Shown here piece by piece: positions 17,120 through 26,889 of a DNA stretch of 64,000 bases. The stretch lies in the NCBI GenBank assembly GCA_937929935.1, contig CALFUL010000004.1, forward strand, positions 186,001 to 250,000. The letters are read 5' to 3'. Each line of letters begins with the position of its first letter. Within the stretch, counting starts at the first letter, position 1. A model generated the notes under the pieces. The model worked only from the letters and a program-made list of their open reading frames with translations, ran no database searches and was not told the origin of the DNA. The translations under genes were made by a program, and so were the position numbers. Source of the DNA: an uncultured Flavobacteriaceae bacterium. GTDB lineage: Bacteria; Bacteroidota; Bacteroidia; Flavobacteriales; Flavobacteriaceae.

Positions 17120-19525
17120 TTGAAAATATTGAGAAGATTAGGCAGAATTCTGCTAGTACTAGCCCTTTTGTTAGGAGCTGCATGGTTTGTTACTAAAAGT
17201 GTTTTAAAGCCTAATTATAATGGGGAAAAAGAGATGAAAGGTCTTTCTTCTGAAGTGAATGTGCACTATGATACCTACGGTATACCGCATATCTACGGAA
17301 GTAATGAAAAAGATGCTTTTCGCGCCTTAGGGTATGTGCATGCACAAGACAGACTTTGGCAAATGGAATTGCTGCGTAGAATTGGGCGTGGCGGACTCTC
17401 AGAGATTTTTGGTAAAGATGTTATAGAAACAGATCGTTTCTTTTTAGCATTAGGCATTGATGATGCTACTCAAAAGTCGGTTTCGAAACTTGATAAAAAT
17501 TCTCAAGCGGCTCAACTATCTCAAGCCTATTTAGATGGTATCAATCAATTTATTGAAGAGGGCCCAACCCCTGTAGAATATTATCTAACCGGACTCGATA
17601 AAACGCCTTTTACGCAACATGATATCTATAATACCATGGGGTACATGGCTTTTAGTTTTGCACAGGCACACAAAACAGATCCTTTACTTTCTGAAATTAG
17701 GTCAAAACTAGGACCCGAATATTTAAAAGATTTAGAAATAGATGTTGACCCTAATACAACCCTCATAAAAACAACGAATGCTAAAAAGGATGCAGAACCG
17801 CAGGTTACCATTTCAGTTTCGGTTCGTAATACTTTAGAACAACTGGCAATACCTCTTTTTGAAGGTAGTAATAGTTGGGTCATAAGCCCCGAAAAAACAA
17901 AAAACGGAGCAGTCATTTTTGCAAACGATCCGCATATTGGGTTCGCACAGCCATCGGTTTGGTATGAAGCGCATGTGGTAACACCAACCTATGAAAAGTA
18001 CGGGTGTCATTTGGCTGGCGTGCCATTTGCTGTCTTGGGTCATGATCGAAATATTGCCTATGGTATGACCATGTTTGAAAATGATGATGTTGATTTTTAC
18101 TATGAAGAACAACACCCAACTGATGAAACTAAATACAAAAGAGGTGATGAATGGCTACCCTATGAAATTGTTGAAAAGACCATAAAAGTTAAGGGCGAAG
18201 CTGATGACACTTTTAGCTACAAGAAAACGCTTAACGGCCCTGTATTAAATGGAATTGCAAAACAAATCAATGGCGAACGCCCTATCAGTATGTCATGGGT
18301 GTATACTGAAGAAGAAAATTTGGTTATTGAAGCCTTGTATAATATCAGTCATGCTACTGATATTGAAGGGTTTCAAGCGAATCTTCAAAAAATTCATGCG
18401 CCCGGCTTAAATATTATGTACGGCGATGCAAAAGGTAATGTTGCATGGTGGGCAACCGCAAAATTATTTAAAATTCCAGATTCTGTGCATACCAAATTTA
18501 TTCATGAGGCAGACCAGGGTTTTAGTATGGGCAGAACATATTTACCTTTTTCTGAAAACCCCATGGCAATAAACCCAGAAAGTAATTATGTGTACTCGGC
18601 GAACAACCAACCTGATTCTATAGCGGGTATGTTGTATCCGGGGTATTATTTGCCTGAAAACAGAGCGAAGCGCGTGGTACAATTATTAGAATCAAAAAAT
18701 GACTGGGATCAAAAGGGGGTTAGTAAAATGATCACCGATGTGACCTCTTCGGTAAACCCATCCGTAGTAAAATCACTGGCCAAATCACTTGATATTGAAG
18801 CTTTGTCATCAAATCAAATTAAACTTTTAGATGAATTGAATGCTTGGCAAGGCGATTACCCACTTGAAAGTATAGCGGCTGGTATGTTTCATCAATGGAC
18901 CTATTTTACGCTTAAAAACACCTTTGAAGACGAACTAGGATCTCGATTGTATACTGAAATGCAAACTACACATTTTTACAAACGTTTAATCGCACCAATG
19001 GCTGCAAATTCAAATTCCGCTTGGTGGGATGACGTACGTACTGATGATATCATTGAAACCCATGCGGCCATTATTCAAAAATCATATGTTGAAGCATATG
19101 AATCTCTGCAGAAAGAATTCGGCGAAGATTATACAAAATGGGAGTGGCGCAAAGTTCATACCATTGAACATGGGCACCCCATTGGTCAAGTAGGTGGTTT
19201 GTTGCGAAAATTTTTCAATGTAGGTCCTTTTCCTATTATGGGCACCACTGAGGTAATCAATAATATGGGTTTTAGTCAAAATGGTAGTGTTTACTATCAC
19301 GTGGGTTCAGGCCCATCAACCAGAAGAGTTATTGACTTTTCAGATGTTGACAATAGTATAAGTGTTTTACCTACAGGACAATCAGGAAACCCGTTTAGCG
19401 AACATTATGACGATCAAGCAGAATTATTTGTGAAAGGAGAATTCAGAAAAATGATGATGAACAAAGATGAGATTGTGAAAAAGGCAAAATCGCAATTGGT
19501 ATTTAAACCTGTACCATTAAATTAA
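17120..19525 (+). CDS. Penicillin acylase family (Ntn-hydrolase) protein
   Basis: An 801-residue Ntn-hydrolase precursor. It starts with TTG (17120) and an N-terminal signal anchor (about 8-28). VHYDTYGIPHIYGSNEKDAFRALGYVHAQDRLWQMELLRR is the classic alpha-subunit start of penicillin acylases. The predicted self-cleavage site is Gly249-Ser250 in EGSNSWVISPEKT, with Ser250 as the new N-terminal nucleophile of the beta subunit. ANDPHIGF follows, with NANNQPDSIAG-like and GHPIGQVGG stretches further on. Family members cut amide bonds in beta-lactams, acyl-homoserine lactones or N-acyl amino acids; the substrate here is unknown. It follows dsbD after 76 nt on the same strand. Confidence 0.92.
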   Translation: MKILRRLGRILLVLALLLGAAWFVTKSVLKPNYNGEKEMKGLSSEVNVHYDTYGIPHIYGSNEKDAFRALGYVHAQDRLWQMELLRRIGRGGLSEIFGKDVIETDRFFLALGIDDATQKSVSKLDKNSQAAQLSQAYLDGINQFIEEGPTPVEYYLTGLDKTPFTQHDIYNTMGYMAFSFAQAHKTDPLLSEIRSKLGPEYLKDLEIDVDPNTTLIKTTNAKKDAEPQVTISVSVRNTLEQLAIPLFEGSNSWVISPEKTKNGAVIFANDPHIGFAQPSVWYEAHVVTPTYEKYGCHLAGVPFAVLGHDRNIAYGMTMFENDDVDFYYEEQHPTDETKYKRGDEWLPYEIVEKTIKVKGEADDTFSYKKTLNGPVLNGIAKQINGERPISMSWVYTEEENLVIEALYNISHATDIEGFQANLQKIHAPGLNIMYGDAKGNVAWWATAKLFKIPDSVHTKFIHEADQGFSMGRTYLPFSENPMAINPESNYVYSANNQPDSIAGMLYPGYYLPENRAKRVVQLLESKNDWDQKGVSKMITDVTSSVNPSVVKSLAKSLDIEALSSNQIKLLDELNAWQGDYPLESIAAGMFHQWTYFTLKNTFEDELGSRLYTEMQTTHFYKRLIAPMAANSNSAWWDDVRTDDIIETHAAIIQKSYVEAYESLQKEFGEDYTKWEWRKVHTIEHGHPIGQVGGLLRKFFNVGPFPIMGTTEVINNMGFSQNGSVYYHVGSGPSTRRVIDFSDVDNSISVLPTGQSGNPFSEHYDDQAELFVKGEFRKMMMNKDEIVKKAKSQLVFKPVPLN

Positions 19526-19599
19526 TTTTTGCTAACTTTCATGTAGAATTTAAGTCACAAGAGAAAAATTAAATAACCAATTGAACCTCTATTTTGAAT

Positions 19600-22374
19600 A
19601 TGAAAAAAGCCTCAATTTTAATTACTGTTCTTTTGGCATTTCAATGGGTTGGTGCACAAATTGATTCAATTCAAGCGACTCAAAATGATGCAAATTCATT
19701 AATTGCTGTTTTACAAAAATTAGAAGCTACCTCAGGATATCAATTTTTTTACGATGAAAATTGGTTGCAAAATGTACCTGCCAAAGCGAATATTTCAAAC
19801 TTAGAAGTAACAGAGGCGCTTAATGAATTGCTTAAAGATTCTTCACTAAACTATTACGTTTTAAATGATGAAAAAAGAGTCATTCTGATTCAAAACGGTA
19901 TTATTTATGACGCTTTACCTAAAGGATTTTTTGGTCAATCAGACTCTACACAAAACACTCGTAGTACAGTATATCAAGAACAAGTAGCGGATCCTGTATT
20001 TTATGATAGTAAGGGTCAGAAAGGAAAAAAGAAATACCCGGTAGTTCGTGTGGGTAAAACAGATAAAAACAAACAGAAGTCAGCTTACATTCTTCAAGGT
20101 CGTGCCATTAATACGAGAACAAAAGAGGTTATTCCTGACCTAGCAATTCGGGTAGCTGGAAGTAACCGATTGGTGGTTACTGATGAAAACGGAAATTTTA
20201 GTATTGAACTACCATCAGGGTATAACCGAATTAAAGCATCAGCCATGGGCATTGCGAATACTGAGAGAGAGCTTTTAATATATAGTGATGCCACGTATGA
20301 TTTTGAATTTGAAGAAAGTCTTGAGCAGCTTGAAGAGGTTGTGGTAGCCGCTGATGCTGTAAGAAATGTAAAGGAGACAACAACGGGTACAGAAAAAATT
20401 GATTTAGAAGAGTCAAAGAACATTCCACTCGTATTAGGTGAGCGTGATTTACTACAAGTGGCTAAAGCGCTTCCGGGAATTTCTTCAGCAGGTGAAGGTG
20501 CATCAGGTTTAAATGTAAGAGGCGGAAAAACAGATCAAAACTTGGTGCTTTTAGATGATGCTGTAATTTATAACCCAACGCACTTTTTCGGCCTTTTTCA
20601 AGCTCTTAATCCTTTTACCACTAAAGGTGTTGAAATCTATAAAGGAACCTTACCGGTTGAACATGGTGGTAGGTTGTCTTCCCTTTTTGATATCCGTTCT
20701 AAAGATGGAAATGTAGAGAAAATATCAGGTGAAGGTTCCATTGGGCCAGTAACCGGAAATTTAGCCTTAGAATTTCCAATTAAAAAGGACACCTCATCAC
20801 TCATGATTGGTGGGCGAGGGGCATATGCTAATTATATTTTAAAGTCTTTAGATGATCCAGCATTGAATAACAGCTCTGCTTCCTTTTATGATGGCATTAT
20901 CAAGTACAATCATAAAATCAATGAAAAGAATGAGTTAAGAGCAACAGCCTATTATAGTAAAGATGCCTTCAGTATTACCTCAGACTCTTTGTACCAATAT
21001 AGCAATCGCTTGGCATCTTTACGATGGGATAAAAGAATTAGTGATAAGGCTTCAAGTGCTTTGGTTTTACAAAATAGCGATTACCGTTTTGGTATTGATT
21101 TTGAAAATTTATCAAATGCCAGTTTTGATTTGAATTATGGTATTTCAGAAACTGGGTTGCGCTATAAACTAAAAACCACCTCTAATGAAAAACATACCTA
21201 TGAATATGGGGCTTCAGCAAAATTATACAATGTAAACCCGGGTAGTATTGAACCCCTTGGTACGCAGTCGGCCGTAATTCCAAAATTTATTCAAAAAGAA
21301 AGAGCAATAGAAGCAGCTTTATTTATTGGCGATAGGTTTACTGTTTCAGACAAATTTTCAATTGAAGGTGGGTTGCGTTATAATTTTTTCGCAGCTTTGG
21401 GCCCTAAAATTGAACGTACTTATGAACCTGATTTTCCACTTAATGATGCCACGGTTCAATCAACTACTGATTTTGGTAGTGGCGACATTATCAAAACGTA
21501 TGGTGGACTTGAAGGAAGGTTTTCAGCACGTTATTTGCTGAATGAAAATTCTTCATTAAAAGCTAGTTTGAATAACGCTTATCAATTTATTCATACCCTT
21601 TCAAATAATACCACAGTTTCGCCTATTGATACTTGGAAGTTGTCTGATTTTAATATTAAACCTCAAAATGGTTATCAAGCCTCACTCGGTATTTACAATA
21701 ACTTTAATGACAACATGTATGAATTCAGCATTGAAAGTTATTATAAGTTACTTTATAATGTTACTGATTTCAAAACAGGAGCTGATTTATTATTGAATGA
21801 TAATGTTGAAACAGAAATCATTCAAGGCGAGGGTAAAGCCTATGGTATTGAAATGTTATTAAAGAAAAACCGTGGCGATCTAAACGGTTGGTTGGCATAT
21901 ACCTATTCAAGATCTTTTTACAAATTTGATAGTGCTTTTAGTGAAGAGCGTATCAACAATGGCGAGTATTTCCCTTCAAATTTTGACAAGCCGCATGATG
22001 TTAGCTTGATCGCAAATTATAAGCTGACAAAACGATTTAGTTTCTCAGGTAATTTTGTGTATCAAACAGGTAGGCCAGTAACTTTTCCGGTGGGTACCTT
22101 TAGATTTAATAATGCTGATTTTGTTGCATTTAGTAATCGGAATGAATTTAGAATTCCAGATTTTTTCAGATTAGACCTTGGTCTTAATATAGAAGGAAAT
22201 CATAAAAAAAATAAACTAGCCCACAGTTTCTTTACCATATCAGTGTATAACGTTCTAGGAAGAAACAATCCGTATTCAGTGTTTTTTGTAACCGAAGACG
22301 GGGAAGTAAAGGCATTGCAAAGTTCAATATTTGCCATACCCATACCGTCAATAACGTACAATTTTAAGTTTTAA
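19600..22374 (+). CDS. TonB-dependent receptor with STN and carboxypeptidase-like domains
   Basis: A 924-residue outer-membrane receptor. The ATG at 19600 is preferred over TTG at 19594 because it begins a clean signal peptide (MKKASILITVLLAFQWVGAQ). Domain order: STN-like secretin/TonB short domain (about 35-100), carboxypeptidase-regulatory-like beta domain (about 165-240, RAINTRTKEVIPDLAIRVAG), plug (about 265-370, LPGISSAGEGASGLNVRGGKTDQNLVLLDD) and a 22-strand-type barrel to the C-terminus (TYNFKF). STN domains often link receptors to anti-sigma regulation, but no sigma/anti-sigma pair is adjacent. It heads a unit with two DUF4249 lipoproteins and a macroglobulin-like protein, the usual flavobacterial grouping with unknown substrate. 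Confidence 0.93.
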   Translation: MKKASILITVLLAFQWVGAQIDSIQATQNDANSLIAVLQKLEATSGYQFFYDENWLQNVPAKANISNLEVTEALNELLKDSSLNYYVLNDEKRVILIQNGIIYDALPKGFFGQSDSTQNTRSTVYQEQVADPVFYDSKGQKGKKKYPVVRVGKTDKNKQKSAYILQGRAINTRTKEVIPDLAIRVAGSNRLVVTDENGNFSIELPSGYNRIKASAMGIANTERELLIYSDATYDFEFEESLEQLEEVVVAADAVRNVKETTTGTEKIDLEESKNIPLVLGERDLLQVAKALPGISSAGEGASGLNVRGGKTDQNLVLLDDAVIYNPTHFFGLFQALNPFTTKGVEIYKGTLPVEHGGRLSSLFDIRSKDGNVEKISGEGSIGPVTGNLALEFPIKKDTSSLMIGGRGAYANYILKSLDDPALNNSSASFYDGIIKYNHKINEKNELRATAYYSKDAFSITSDSLYQYSNRLASLRWDKRISDKASSALVLQNSDYRFGIDFENLSNASFDLNYGISETGLRYKLKTTSNEKHTYEYGASAKLYNVNPGSIEPLGTQSAVIPKFIQKERAIEAALFIGDRFTVSDKFSIEGGLRYNFFAALGPKIERTYEPDFPLNDATVQSTTDFGSGDIIKTYGGLEGRFSARYLLNENSSLKASLNNAYQFIHTLSNNTTVSPIDTWKLSDFNIKPQNGYQASLGIYNNFNDNMYEFSIESYYKLLYNVTDFKTGADLLLNDNVETEIIQGEGKAYGIEMLLKKNRGDLNGWLAYTYSRSFYKFDSAFSEERINNGEYFPSNFDKPHDVSLIANYKLTKRFSFSGNFVYQTGRPVTFPVGTFRFNNADFVAFSNRNEFRIPDFFRLDLGLNIEGNHKKNKLAHSFFTISVYNVLGRNNPYSVFFVTEDGEVKALQSSIFAIPIPSITYNFKF

Positions 22375-22381
22375 AGTTTTT

Positions 22382-22465
22382 GATACTCAAACTAAAGAAT
22401 ATGGAGATTTACATAATAACATTGTCCTGAGTAGTAATACAAAACCAGAATTTTGGATAGAATTA
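22382..22465 (+). pseudogene. Relic of the 3' end of a DUF4249 gene
   Basis: In the frame of 22424 the DNA reads GDLHNNIVLSSNTKPEFWIE (22403-22462). The two intact DUF4249 genes downstream end GDCTVLGSNVKPEFWIE and GDCRILGSNVKPEFWIEE. The match to this family-specific tail, in the 78-nt gap before the first DUF4249 gene and without any upstream body, indicates a deleted third copy. It runs in a different frame from the following gene. Confidence 0.7.
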
Positions 22466-23760
22466 ATAAATATTTTTTTCTGTTGTTCGTGATTTTACAC
22501 CTTAATTGTGTAGAAGAAATTTCTGTTGATAATCAATTCCAATCTGAAATTAATGTAGAAGATATTTTGGTGGTAGAAGCCACCATTACAAATGAATTTA
22601 CGCAACAGAAGATTCTTCTAACTCGAGCATCAAGTTTTGTAAATGATAGTACTATAGTTTATGAAAGAAACGCATCTGTATCTGTTGTTGATGATATTGG
22701 AAACCTTTTCTCGTTTGAAAACACAATAGATGGGCAATATGATTCTTCAGAGGCTTTTGCTGCCGAAATTGGCAGAAGCTATAAGTTACTCATTGCAACT
22801 GATAAAGGAGAGGAATATGAATCTAAATTTGAAGCAAGTGCAGGAGAATCAACTATAGATAATCTTTATGCTGAGCGTGTAACTACGGATACTCAAATCG
22901 ATGGAATAGCCATTTTTGTAGACAGTTCAAACCCATCTGGAGATGTCAATTACTATCGTTACTCCTATGAAGAAACGTACAAGATTATTGCACCAAATTG
23001 GACGTCAAGTGAATTTGAGATACTTCAAGAATATGAATTGATAAGAGATGAAAACACTGGTGAGCTTCTTGAAATTATTTATCCTGATGTTAAGTTAGTG
23101 CCAAGAATGCAAGAAGAGCAAATATGTTATAATTCAATAAAATCAAATAACATCATACTTTCTGATGGGTCATTGTTAAATGAAAGTAGAATTGATAAAA
23201 ATCAGGTTCGATTTATTAATCGAAACAATCCAATTTTATCGCATCGATATAGTATTTTGGTAAAACAGTTTTTACAGTCACAAGATGCAGCCAATTTTTA
23301 TAACACATTAGCTGATTTCTCTCAAAGTGAAAATCTTTTTAGCCAAATTCAACCCGGACTGATTGAAGGGAATATAAAATCTACAGCAAGTACTCAGAAA
23401 ATTGTATTGGGCTATTTTGAAGTGGCTAGCGTTACTCAGAAACGTTTATTTTTTGATTATGTTGATTTTTTTCCTAATGAACCTTTACCACCATATTTTA
23501 ATGACTTGAATTGTCCCAGCTTTTTTTCTCCTAGACTTTTCAACAGTTCACTTTCTCCAAGAGATGGCGGGTATGATTCATACAATTGTGGTGTTCAAAC
23601 AGAATTGGTTGATCATTTGAAAGCTGAAGCAGTTGAGTTTTATTTAGTGAATACAGATCCACCAGATTATTGTGAGGGACCCTATTTGGTAACCCAAAGA
23701 GCCTGTGGCGATTGTACTGTTTTAGGATCTAATGTAAAACCTGAATTTTGGATTGAATGA
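22453..23760 (+). CDS. DUF4249 family lipoprotein (first copy)
   Basis: A 435-residue outer-membrane lipoprotein of the DUF4249 family, found in Bacteroidota next to TonB receptors. The lipobox LHLNC at about 15-19 is followed by acidic residues (CVEEI), a pattern linked to surface export in this phylum. The body is beta-rich (VEDILVVEATITNEFTQQKILLTRASSF), and the C-terminus has paired Cys and LGSNVKPEFWIE. No ATG start exists: the only option before the signal peptide is TTG at 22453 (or ATT at 22450), since a stop lies just upstream in frame. Its TGA overlaps the next ATG. About a third of residues match the second copy by eye, including TYKIIAPNW and FSQIQPGLIEGNI. Confidence 0.85.
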   Translation: MDRINKYFFLLFVILHLNCVEEISVDNQFQSEINVEDILVVEATITNEFTQQKILLTRASSFVNDSTIVYERNASVSVVDDIGNLFSFENTIDGQYDSSEAFAAEIGRSYKLLIATDKGEEYESKFEASAGESTIDNLYAERVTTDTQIDGIAIFVDSSNPSGDVNYYRYSYEETYKIIAPNWTSSEFEILQEYELIRDENTGELLEIIYPDVKLVPRMQEEQICYNSIKSNNIILSDGSLLNESRIDKNQVRFINRNNPILSHRYSILVKQFLQSQDAANFYNTLADFSQSENLFSQIQPGLIEGNIKSTASTQKIVLGYFEVASVTQKRLFFDYVDFFPNEPLPPYFNDLNCPSFFSPRLFNSSLSPRDGGYDSYNCGVQTELVDHLKAEAVEFYLVNTDPPDYCEGPYLVTQRACGDCTVLGSNVKPEFWIE

Positions 23761-25073
23761 TTAAAAATGTATTTAAAATATTTATTCTTTTTAGTACACT
23801 GAGCTCATGTGTAGAAGCATTAGACGTGAATTTTGGCGGCGAAAATGAATTGCCTAACATTTTAATTGTTGAAGCCACTATTACCGATGAATTAAAGTTT
23901 CATGAAATTCGTTTAAGTAGGGTAGACTCTTTAACCGATTTGGGTGTTGATCGTGTAATCAACCCTTTTGGTATTGGTGTTGAGGCTGATTCTTTAGACC
24001 TTGATTTAGTACCTCATGAAGAAAATGCACAAGTCCGTATTCTAGTTTCAGATGGTAGTGAAATTCAGTTTATTGAAGGTGCACCCGGTAGTTATATTGC
24101 TGCGCAGCAATTTCAAGCTGAACAAGGTTTGACCTATGAACTGGCAGTAACTACGGCCGACAATCGCAGTTTTAACTCTGCTGCTATGAGTATTGAAGGC
24201 ACGTCAACTATTGCGAATATTTATGCTGAAAAAATACAGTTGTCAGATGGTGGAGAAGGGGTTGAAATTTTTATTGATAACAACCCAATAAATGGCGCTA
24301 CAGGTAATTTAAGGTTTACCTATGATGAGACCTACAAAATTATAGCACCAAATTGGAACCCGAATGAATTTGTGTTGACCAATTACAACCCCTGTGCTTT
24401 ACCCGAAGTAACCTATGATTTAGAAATTCGTCCGCGAACTGAAGAGGCGCAAGTGTGCTTTTCAACGGTACCTTCGCCGAATGTAATACTCAATGATAAT
24501 AATTTGAATGATGATGGTTCTTTGAACAGATTTTCGATTCAAGTTTTAGGGCAAAATAATTTTAAAATATCACACCGTTATAGTATTGAAGTTCAACAGT
24601 TGGTTACCAGTGCGCAATCATATGGTTTTTATGAGAAATTAAATAATTTTAGCCAAAATGGCAGCGTGTTTTCTCAAATTCAACCGGGTTTTTTAGAAGG
24701 AAATATAACGTCAACAGAAGGGGTGCCTTGTGCTGTAATTGGGTTCTTTGATGTGGCATCGGTATCAAAAAAACGCTTGTTTTTCAATTTCACTGATTTT
24801 TTTCCTGATGCACCTTTACCTGATTATCCTATAAATTGCGTTGTATCATCATCACCTGAATCACATGTCTCATATTGTTCGGCAGGCCCAACTTTTAATG
24901 ATTGCCCTACATCAGTTATAGAAAGAGTTAATATAAATAACATTACCTACACAGGCGAAAATTCTGAAAATTTAGGTGCATGCCCGGGGCCTCATGCCAT
25001 TGTGCCGATAGTTTGTGGCGATTGTAGAATTTTAGGCAGTAACGTTAAACCTGAATTTTGGATAGAAGAATAA
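23757..25073 (+). CDS. DUF4249 family lipoprotein (second copy)
   Basis: A 438-residue paralogue of the preceding gene, with a 4-nt ATGA overlap. The lipobox LSSC at about 16-19 is followed by VEALD. Shared blocks with the first copy include NILIVEATITDELKFHEIRLSR, TYDETYKIIAPNWNPNEF, FSQIQPGFLEGNITSTEG, VASVSKKRLFFNFTDFFPDAPLPDY and the C-terminal CGDCRILGSNVKPEFWIEE. Four to six conserved Cys in the last 70 residues probably form disulfides. It likely works with the upstream receptor at the cell surface. The molecular role of DUF4249 is unknown. Confidence 0.88.
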   Translation: MIKNVFKIFILFSTLSSCVEALDVNFGGENELPNILIVEATITDELKFHEIRLSRVDSLTDLGVDRVINPFGIGVEADSLDLDLVPHEENAQVRILVSDGSEIQFIEGAPGSYIAAQQFQAEQGLTYELAVTTADNRSFNSAAMSIEGTSTIANIYAEKIQLSDGGEGVEIFIDNNPINGATGNLRFTYDETYKIIAPNWNPNEFVLTNYNPCALPEVTYDLEIRPRTEEAQVCFSTVPSPNVILNDNNLNDDGSLNRFSIQVLGQNNFKISHRYSIEVQQLVTSAQSYGFYEKLNNFSQNGSVFSQIQPGFLEGNITSTEGVPCAVIGFFDVASVSKKRLFFNFTDFFPDAPLPDYPINCVVSSSPESHVSYCSAGPTFNDCPTSVIERVNINNITYTGENSENLGACPGPHAIVPIVCGDCRILGSNVKPEFWIEE

Positions 25074-25079
25074 ACACTT

Positions 25080-26852
25080 ATGAAAAATAAAATTTTTTTA
25101 ATCTTAGTTTTTATACTCCAAGTAAGTTTGGGGTGGTCGCAGTATGTAATAGAGGCTAATGAAGAATTATTACCCTTAGAAAAGGTGCCCCAAGAAAAGG
25201 TTTATCTAGCGCATACGGGGCCCATGGTTTTTTCTGGCGAATACGTCTACTATAGTTTTTATTGCTTTAATGCGCAAACCAACCGAAGAAGTAACATCAG
25301 TACAATGGGTTATGTAGCATTAGTTAATGAAGATAAGAAATACGTTTTTGAGCAAAAAGTAAGATTAGATAAGGGGCTGGGGCAGGGCGATTTTTTTGTT
25401 ACCACTGACATACCATCAGGTAATTACAAATTGTTAGGGTATACCCAATGGATGAAAAATAACGGACTCTCACAAGTGTTTCAAGAGAATATAACGGTTA
25501 TAAACCCCTATCAGGTAGACCAGAGTGCTTTACTTGCTTCAACAAGTCAAGATGAACCAATAGCTGAAGTAATAGATGATGAAGCGTCAAATACAGTAAA
25601 TACACCGCTACAGATTGAATTTGAAGAAAAAGAATACATCCAAAGAGAAAAATTAAAACTGTCTTTAGTCAATTATAAAGGTAATTTGGGTAAGGGTACC
25701 TATTCAATACGGGTTCAGAAAAAAGAAGAAATACCTCACGTTGGGGCAATGAACGCTGAGGCCTTTGCTGAAAGGTATAGAAATGCAGCACAAAAAATAA
25801 ATAAACGAAAAGGCGATAGTCTGTTTCTACCCGAACAACGTGGTGAATTATTATTTGGTACGGTCACTAAAAAAGGGAGTGATGAGCGTATTTCTGATAT
25901 GCCAGTGGTTATTTCTTTTCCGGGTAAAGCGTTTATTTTGAAATATGCCAATACTGATGCCTTTGGTAATTTTTATGCGTACATGAAGAAACCCTACAAC
26001 ACAACTGAACCCATATTTCAAATTGACGACGAAAGCGAAGCCTATCAGATAGCATTAAAAAAGAAGCGAAAGCTTGATATCTCAGAACTAAAATTTGGCA
26101 ACTTTAGACTTGATAAGGCTATGCAATCGCTTATTGAAAAAAGAAGTGTTTACAATCAAATTGAGAATCAATTTTTTCAACTAAAGCCTGATTCCATTTT
26201 ATTGAGTGACCCTGTAGACCCGTTTGATGGGGGTATACCCAAGGTGGTGCACCTTGATGACTATACTCGTTTTTCAACCTTTGAAGAAACCATGGTCGAA
26301 ATTTTAGAGTACGCAGGGTATCGTGTCAATCCTGGGGGTAATGACTATGTGCGTTTGCTGCAAGATTTTGAAAAAGCCAATGAACAGTATAATGATTTTT
26401 CGGCCTTAGTATTAATTGATGGGGTATATATTCCAAATCATGAGGCTATCAAGGGTTACAATTCAAAAAAAATTAAATCAATACAGTTAATTCAAGATCA
26501 ATTTCAACTCGCGAACAAACAGTATCAGGGTATTTTGGCTGCTCAAACCTTTGATGAAGATTATGCACTTGAGCACAGCCATAAAAATATTCTAAAAGCA
26601 AGAATTGATTTGCCCGTTGCGAAAAAAAATTATTTTGAACAGCGGTATGCCAATGGTTCAGATAGTTATCAACGTGTGCCCGATTATAGAACCATTTTGT
26701 TTTGGAAACCCCTAGTTACCATTGATGAATTGAATAGAATAGAATTTGAACTTTTTACTTCGGATGTGAAAGGCACCTATGAAATTATTCTAGATGGTTT
26801 CACCACCTATGGCAAACCCATTTCTTTAACGGAAACCTTTGTTGTTAATTAA
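25080..26852 (+). CDS. Secreted macroglobulin-like protein with truncated plug-like domain
   Basis: A 590-residue secreted protein with a signal peptide ending LGWSQ (about 1-20). The N-terminal part (about 35-145, YLAHTGPMVFSGEYVYYSFYCFNAQTNR...IPSGNYKLLGYTQWM) resembles the MG2-type macroglobulin domain common in Bacteroidota. A carboxypeptidase-regulatory-like beta domain follows (about 258-315, GTVTKKGSDERISDMPVVISFPG). Then comes a stretch like a TonB plug (about 455-490, SALVLIDGVYIPNHEAIKGYNSKKIKSIQLI) with no barrel after it. It lies 6 nt after the second DUF4249 gene and is probably in the same operon. It may be a periplasmic or surface scaffold; this is inferred from domains only. 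Confidence 0.75.
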   Translation: MKNKIFLILVFILQVSLGWSQYVIEANEELLPLEKVPQEKVYLAHTGPMVFSGEYVYYSFYCFNAQTNRRSNISTMGYVALVNEDKKYVFEQKVRLDKGLGQGDFFVTTDIPSGNYKLLGYTQWMKNNGLSQVFQENITVINPYQVDQSALLASTSQDEPIAEVIDDEASNTVNTPLQIEFEEKEYIQREKLKLSLVNYKGNLGKGTYSIRVQKKEEIPHVGAMNAEAFAERYRNAAQKINKRKGDSLFLPEQRGELLFGTVTKKGSDERISDMPVVISFPGKAFILKYANTDAFGNFYAYMKKPYNTTEPIFQIDDESEAYQIALKKKRKLDISELKFGNFRLDKAMQSLIEKRSVYNQIENQFFQLKPDSILLSDPVDPFDGGIPKVVHLDDYTRFSTFEETMVEILEYAGYRVNPGGNDYVRLLQDFEKANEQYNDFSALVLIDGVYIPNHEAIKGYNSKKIKSIQLIQDQFQLANKQYQGILAAQTFDEDYALEHSHKNILKARIDLPVAKKNYFEQRYANGSDSYQRVPDYRTILFWKPLVTIDELNRIEFELFTSDVKGTYEIILDGFTTYGKPISLTETFVVN

Positions 26853-26889
26853 ATAGATACTTTTTCAAAGTTATTAGAATGGTCTTTTT

